NCBI GenBank assembly: GCA_009192285.1
Contig: WBVU01000003.1
Location: 372,001-436,000, forward strand
Source: Morchella semilibera
Taxonomy: Eukaryota > Ascomycota > Pezizomycetes > Pezizales > Morchellaceae
Direction of reading: 5' to 3'
Length of the DNA: 64,000 nucleotides
How positions within the stretch are numbered: the first letter of the stretch is position 1; each line of letters opens with the position of its first letter. Shown here one piece after another: positions 58,924 to 64,000 of this stretch. The translations under genes were made by a program, and so were the position numbers. The notes under the pieces were generated by a model. It was not told where the DNA came from. It made no database searches and saw only the letters and a program-made list of their open reading frames with translations.

Positions 58924-59800
58924 GAAGGGGGGGGGGAGGATGTATATTGCCGATAGGGTAGGGTAGGGTAGGGTAGGGTAGGGATAATAGAAACCTACCA
59001 GCTACCCTTCATTTCGCGATTGCTCTGCATGTGCGCCCACGTATGGAGAGCTATGATGGGTGGTCCCGGGCACCGGGGATCACTCGGTGATGTTTCGTCT
59101 TGTTGTTTTGTTTGCTTATGTGAGTGAAATGTCCGCCCACCAGGTACTCTAGACTCCGGGAGGAGCTGTAGCTGCTGTTACACCTTTAACCCCCCCGCGG
59201 GGCGTCCAGAACATGAAACAAAAAGCCATCAAATGATATTTTCAGTGGTCGCATAACTACATAACATGTACCAATACATACAATGCCCATCACTCATAAT
59301 ATCTCCCCCAACCCAGAGTCCTGTCCATAAAAGATAGAATTACACGATACGATATGATATATATATTCACAACAGGCAAAAAAAAGAAAAAAAGAAATGG
59401 GAATAATGATATCATCTTGCAACCAACCAACCAACCAAACCGGATATAAGAAAAGAAATGATTATACTCAAGAATAATGTGTGATAAATGGTGCCTATTT
59501 GCCTTTAGTCCCTGGAGATTACCTTACTCGCCATCCCTTTGAAACATGGGCGAACACACGTAGAGATTAGGTGCCGATGGAGGGTGGTGCCCCGAGAAAT
59601 ACAGCCCGTAGAAAAGCAAAAAAAAAAAAAAAAGTAGAATGGGTACCGATATAATACTGTGGATATTGTACTAAAAGATGAACGATATGGCACCTTAAGG
59701 AAAGGAGAAGAAAAAAAAAGAAAGAAAAAAAACAACCCTTCCCAACAACACCTGTGAAACAAATAAAGGAGAAAGAAACGTGCGCCGGGTAGGAGTTCTC
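58924..59800. other. Intergenic between convergent genes
   Basis: Lies between the 3' ends of the complex I gene and the EF-hand gene. It holds an 11-nt G run at 58928, the TAGGG array, CCAA repeats near 59425 and A-rich tracts at 59620 and 59710. No coding frame was supported. Confidence 0.6.
58954..58985 (+). repeat. TAGGG pentanucleotide array
   Basis: Six tandem copies of TAGGG, one base shorter than the TTAGGG telomere unit of most filamentous fungi. A smaller set (TAGGGTAGGG) sits in the intron of the neighbouring complex I gene near 58850. Confidence 0.9.
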
Positions 59801-62800
59801 CTAAGTTGGAGGAAGAGCCATACAATCGTCATCGAATCCCAACAGCGGACCTACATAATCTATGAATCTCTCGTAGACATGCAGCAGTCCCTGCGGCGGC
59901 GAGTACTGGTACTGATTGCCTCTACAGCTCATATAGCACGAATCATACCAATTCGGGCGATTCGTGTAAACACCCAACGTGTCTTCCCACCCGCGCTGTC
60001 TCATCTTCAACTGAGTGTACATGTAGACGTTGAACATTGTTAGAGTGATCAGCCCGCAAATAAGGATGAAGCTCAGGATACTCCAAGCAGCAGCAGGCCG
60101 AGGACCAGCGTGAATAAGCTCTACTGCTTGTCCGAGCGGAATCCGGCGTGCATAGGGTCTTAAGCTGCCACGTATACCAGTCATTGGGTCTACCAGGGGC
60201 GTTCGTGCAGGCGCCGCCCCCCTGGAGCCGGAGGAGGGTCGGCTGCCCCCGTTCCCCCCCCTGGAGGCGGTGGAGGGTCGGCCCCCCCGGTTCCCCTCAG
60301 CGGAGTCCTAGGGTTAGCCGCCCCCCTCATCATCGGAGGCCCCCCCCTCGGAGGAGGAGGGTCGGCAGCGCCGCCGGCCGGGGGTGGTGGTACCGGGGGT
60401 GGTACGGAAGGGAAAATATCCAACCCGATCATCCCGTTATTCTTAAGTACAAGCGCAATGTTCTCGTTTCCAGCCAATGCCTGATAATCCCCCCAATCCA
60501 TCGATCTTAGAATATGCCATAGCATTCTCCATGGCCATCCAAAAACACCGAATGGGTTGTTGTATGGAATCAGGGTCTCCAGCCTTTGCTCTCTGGGCCA
60601 CTCTGCTTCACGAACTGCACGGCGAGAAGCTCTTTCCACACGGCCGGCTAGGAGCCAGATTGTTTTTAGGATGACATTCTCAGGCGGATTAAATTGACTG
60701 TCAACAAACTCGGCAACTTCCTGGGCTTCGTCGATGGTGAGGCGAGGCCTTTCATTGAGTTCTTGTAATCGCACTCGAGTTTCAAGCGTGGTGGATATGC
60801 GCTCTACATATTCACCATCCGGGGCTGGGATGCGGAAGTTTCCAATGTAGGCCCCATCACCTATGGCCGTAGCCCTGTCACGCCCGGGCATGAAGATTCG
60901 CCTTGGGTCACGCGCTCCCCCCAGATCACGGCCACTACCTCTTGGTGGTCTCATATAGGCTCCAAAGTAATACTGTCTATACGCCTCGTAGTGTTGACCA
61001 GCAGCGCCAGGCTGCACACGCTGCTCCTCGCTCAAGTAATTGCCCAAGTAGTACTGCATATAATCTTCATAAGGTTCATTCACACCTCTGTCCGAAGGAG
61101 GGAATGTTTGAGGGTCCCTTGGCGGTGCTCCTGGGACAACCGGCAGTCTTCCCACTGGGATTCCCATGCCGAAGTCATGCGGGTGCGGCCATGCGGGTTC
61201 CCCGTCAGTACCGCCAGAAGCCGGTTGCTGTGGCGGTACCCCACTCGAGGTACCGCTATCTGCGCTACCTCCGGTGGAACTGCCAGTAGCACCCGGAAGG
61301 GGACTCCCGGCGCCGCCAGTACCAATGTCGCCTGTACCGCGTCCTGCCCATCCACCCCTAAGATTACCGCCGGAAAAACTAGGGGCAGGGTCTGTTTGTG
61401 AAGCGCTATCAACACAGGTGGGAAATCCGCTTGATGAGCGCGACTTATTCTTTGGGGTTGACGTCCTTGGGTGTAGTAGGGCTGTTTCTGAAAGCGTCTT
61501 GATAATTGTTTGGTCTCCCGCCTCCCCTTGTTCCTCCTGTTGGTTCTGGTATTCCACATCCACAAGTTCCTCCTCCTCTTCCTGCTGCTCATCTTCTTCT
61601 AGTTCATCTTCAGAAAATGATAGGTCTTCTGCCTCGCTCAATTCGCCCAAATCCTCTGGCTCTGATAGCTTTTCGTCGTCTTTGCTAATAGGGGGCAGTG
61701 GTGTAAGAAGCCCTGGGTATTCGTCTGCCAGATCTGCAATCAACTGTCCAAAAGGATAGTCACGTGCCATATCTAAAACGAGCTCGCGATATGGATATTC
61801 TTTTGCCATTTCCTTAATTTCCTGAAACTTTAAGAGTTTTTTCTGTGCCGTGACGCCTCGATCAGAGAGCTCATTGGGTATTGGGGTTATTGTATCCCTT
61901 GATTGCAAAAGTATGTTTTCACCTCCGGGAGCTTCTTGCGTTGGGGTGTCTGCATCTCTCAGCATTGGTGATTTTGAGCCACTCTGCTCCTCTTCCTCCT
62001 CTTCTACGACTTGAGTTTGAGTTTTAGCTTCATCTTCATCCCGATCCTCGGTTGTAGGTTTTGATGCATGACCTTCCAAATCCTTGTCTCTATATCCATG
62101 TGGGTACTCACCGATCGTAGTATCATAACCTACACTCCCCATACTTCCGAAGCTACCACTCCCCTCACTCGCCGACGGCTCTGAGTTGTATCCCCATCTG
62201 TTCTCATCATCACTGGGCCCATCAAGCTTCACACCGCCAAGCATAGCGCCCAGCGATGTCCTTGTCCTTCTAAATGTGCCCTTACTTGGCGTGACTCCTG
62301 AGGTAAGGTGTTCGACATCGGCTCTGCAAGCGGCCAGCTCCTCATTTAGCACATTTACCTTTTCGTTAGACTCCTCTAGGTCATTCTTGGTCTCCTTGAT
62401 GATTTCATCCCGCTCCTTGACCGCCTCCTGAAGGCTATTAATCTTGGACACATATTTTGCTACTTCTTCCTTATTCTTATCAAGTGATCTGAGTGAGTCG
62501 AGGCCATCTTCTTCTACACGTGCTAGGTGCTTTTGGTTGCGGCCGAGCTTTTCACTGATTTTGAGACGCTCCGCCTTCTCCCTTTCAGCCATGCGGGTGG
62601 TTTCCTCTAGCTCCTTGGTCAGTTTTTCCATGTCCTTTTCAAGCTCCACATACAGAGCCTCGGCCCTATTAAGGTCCCGTATGAGGGCTGCATTATTCTC
62701 GTAAACGGCGCTAACAGCTGCATCCGCCTCTTCGTACTTCTTCTGAATCTCAGTGATACGGCCTTCGTCGTAATCGGCGTTTTCTACAGTTTTGCTTTCT

Positions 62801-63875
62801 ACTTCGTCAATGCGGGTATGCAGATCCCTGAGTTCACGCTCACGCTGCTCGGCGACGGCCCATGCATAGCGAAAGTCAGTAATAATAGTCATTACCTCCG
62901 TTGCTGTGAGAGTTTGTAAATTCTCGATGGTTGTGGGTGTTTCCAGCGATAGAAGATTTGGGCGGAAAAGCGCAAGCTCCATGTCAATCTCAAAGGGCGC
63001 AAGTCCGGTGAGACTACGTCTACGACGGCTTCTAGAGCTACTAGAACCTCCGCGGGAACGTCCACGAGAGCTAGGACGAGATATGACCTGATCGTCCCCG
63101 GCGGGGCGGAGTGGCGCCATTCTTGGCGGGCCGGCACGAAAGCTTCTATCAGTTGGTCCTCCGCCGCGACTGAGGGGGCGTGGAGAACCAGAGCGTAGAG
63201 TGGGGTTAGAGCCAGGCCGAGCAGGGCTGGACATACGGCGATCAGGAGTCGCCGCGCCCGGAAAGACCCTACGGCTAGGAGTGGCCGAACCCAAGGGGGT
63301 GGACGTGCTCAAGGGAGTTTCTAGGGTCCCTGTCGCATCGCCCTCGCTATACGCGAAACTGTGTCCGTCTCTGGGTGATGATGGGAAGGGCCCGACAAGA
63401 GCGTGCCAAAGAGAGTTTCCTTCCCCGTCTTCATGAAAGCAAGGGGAGAGGGGAGGTGAGCCAGCGCTGAAAGGCGGACCGTCCCGGGATACCATTTCGG
63501 GGTCACCTACATCCTCGTATACGTCCTCTTGGGTGAACTTTCCAGCATTCTTGAAGATTTCCATGAGCTGCAGGATGCCATCCTGCTCTTTATTGATGTC
63601 ATCAAAAACCCGTATGAATTCCTCCTCGGTGAGAGTGAGGTCAGGTGCCTTTTCAATGGTATTGTAGATAGTCCCCTCAGAGTCTTTTTCTAGAATACCA
63701 TATTTTTCGCATCCTGGGAGTTCTTCTTCAATCTGACGAATAAGGGGAATGAAATCACGGATTGAAATCTATACACAGATTAGCACTCGTTCCGGGCTTG
63801 GGGTGAAAAGGATCGCCATACACTCCCGGTGTTGTTAGGGTCAAAGCGCTTGAATGTCGCTGAAAACAAAGCCAT
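59801..63875 (-). CDS. EF-hand, coiled-coil protein with C-terminal membrane anchor
   Basis: Three exons, 63875-63822, 63768-60406 and 60307-59801, sum to 1,308 codons including stop. Residues 8-30 hold a canonical EF-hand loop (DPNNTGSISIRD). A second, degenerate one follows in VFDDINKEQDGILQL. A Ser/Pro/Arg-rich stretch leads into FEIDMELALFRPNLLSLE and then a coiled coil of about 200 residues (from FRYAWAVAEQRERELRD to ELAACRADVEHL). After that come acidic and Gly/Pro-rich parts, a folded-looking segment (YEDYMQYYLGNYLSEEQ, then a similar YEAYRQYYFGAYM), and near the end a membrane helix (WSILSFILICGLITLTMF). A Cys-containing tail ends in FDDDCMALPPT. The last intron lies in a G/C-run-rich stretch; without splicing the frame ends in HERPW. 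I do not recognise the family. The layout suggests a calcium-responsive tether on an internal membrane, which is inference. Confidence 0.85.
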
Positions 63876-64000
63876 GGCGCTCCAGTTGCCTGTGAATTGT
63901 CCTCCTATAAAGAGTTTCCTTCTAACTTCCTTGCTGCTACCACTGCTGTCACTACTGCCAATTCGATCTTCTTCCCCTTCTCTCCTTTTCTTTCCCGTCC

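Noticed and set aside
59801-60190. A separate small membrane protein gene next to the coiled-coil gene
   Set aside because: It is the last exon of that gene once the 60308-60405 intron is removed, and the total length becomes a multiple of three.

Overview
The window looks like nuclear DNA of a filamentous ascomycete (Pezizomycotina). Coding genes carry short introns of about 45-125 nt with gtaagt-like donors, ctaac/ctgac branch sites and yag acceptors. The gene set fits too: a btgC-type GH17 glucanase, a Pth11-type fungal membrane receptor, a bleomycin hydrolase, a fungal complex I 9.5 kDa subunit and a secreted GMC oxidoreductase. The exact lineage cannot be read from the sequence.

Layout. 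1-1.6 kb: the 5' end of a Ty3/Gypsy LTR element (gag running off the left edge, LTR at 611-1018) beside a 5'-truncated Tc1/mariner transposase. 1.6-5.6 kb: gene-free. 5.6-7.4 kb: a CR/Crinkler-type effector gene with a restriction-endonuclease-like fold and a kinase. 9.2-11.7 kb: btgC. 13.3 kb: tRNA-Tyr with a 10-nt intron. 14.2-16.8 kb: an unrecognised 844-residue basic/Ser-rich protein. 17.3-19.0 kb: bleomycin hydrolase. 22.9-33.1 kb: a seven-exon gene for a protein of about 3,263 residues, with a multi-pass membrane head and a very long tail of LW repeats. 33.9-34.8 kb: an SRR1-domain gene. 35.3-37.7 kb: an unrecognised protein with an HPQ repeat. 37.9-38.4 kb: tRNA-like repeats. 38.7-40.7 kb: GMC oxidoreductase. 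40.7-46.1 kb: gene-free and rich in the palindrome TACATGTA. 46.1-47.5 kb: Pth11-like protein. 49.1-50.4 kb: FtsJ-like methyltransferase. 53.4-55.3 kb: amino acid permease. 58.6-58.9 kb: complex I subunit. 59.8-63.9 kb: an EF-hand, coiled-coil, membrane-anchored protein of about 1,307 residues.

Exon chains were worked out by hand. Most give a total length that is a multiple of three and join recognisable motifs, so the models of the giant gene, btgC, LAP3, GMC oxidoreductase, permease, Pth11-like, FtsJ-like, complex I and EF-hand genes are fairly secure. The 5' end of the SRR1 gene and the header of the CR effector are not settled.

The neighbours form no obvious pathway cluster. Several act at the cell surface or in secretion (btgC, GMC oxidoreductase, Pth11-like receptor, permease), but that is common in fungal genomes. 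The most striking item is the giant LW-repeat membrane protein. The second is the non-coding DNA, which is dense in TACATGTA palindromes, G/C homopolymers of 8-16 nt and microsatellites, nearly all outside exons.
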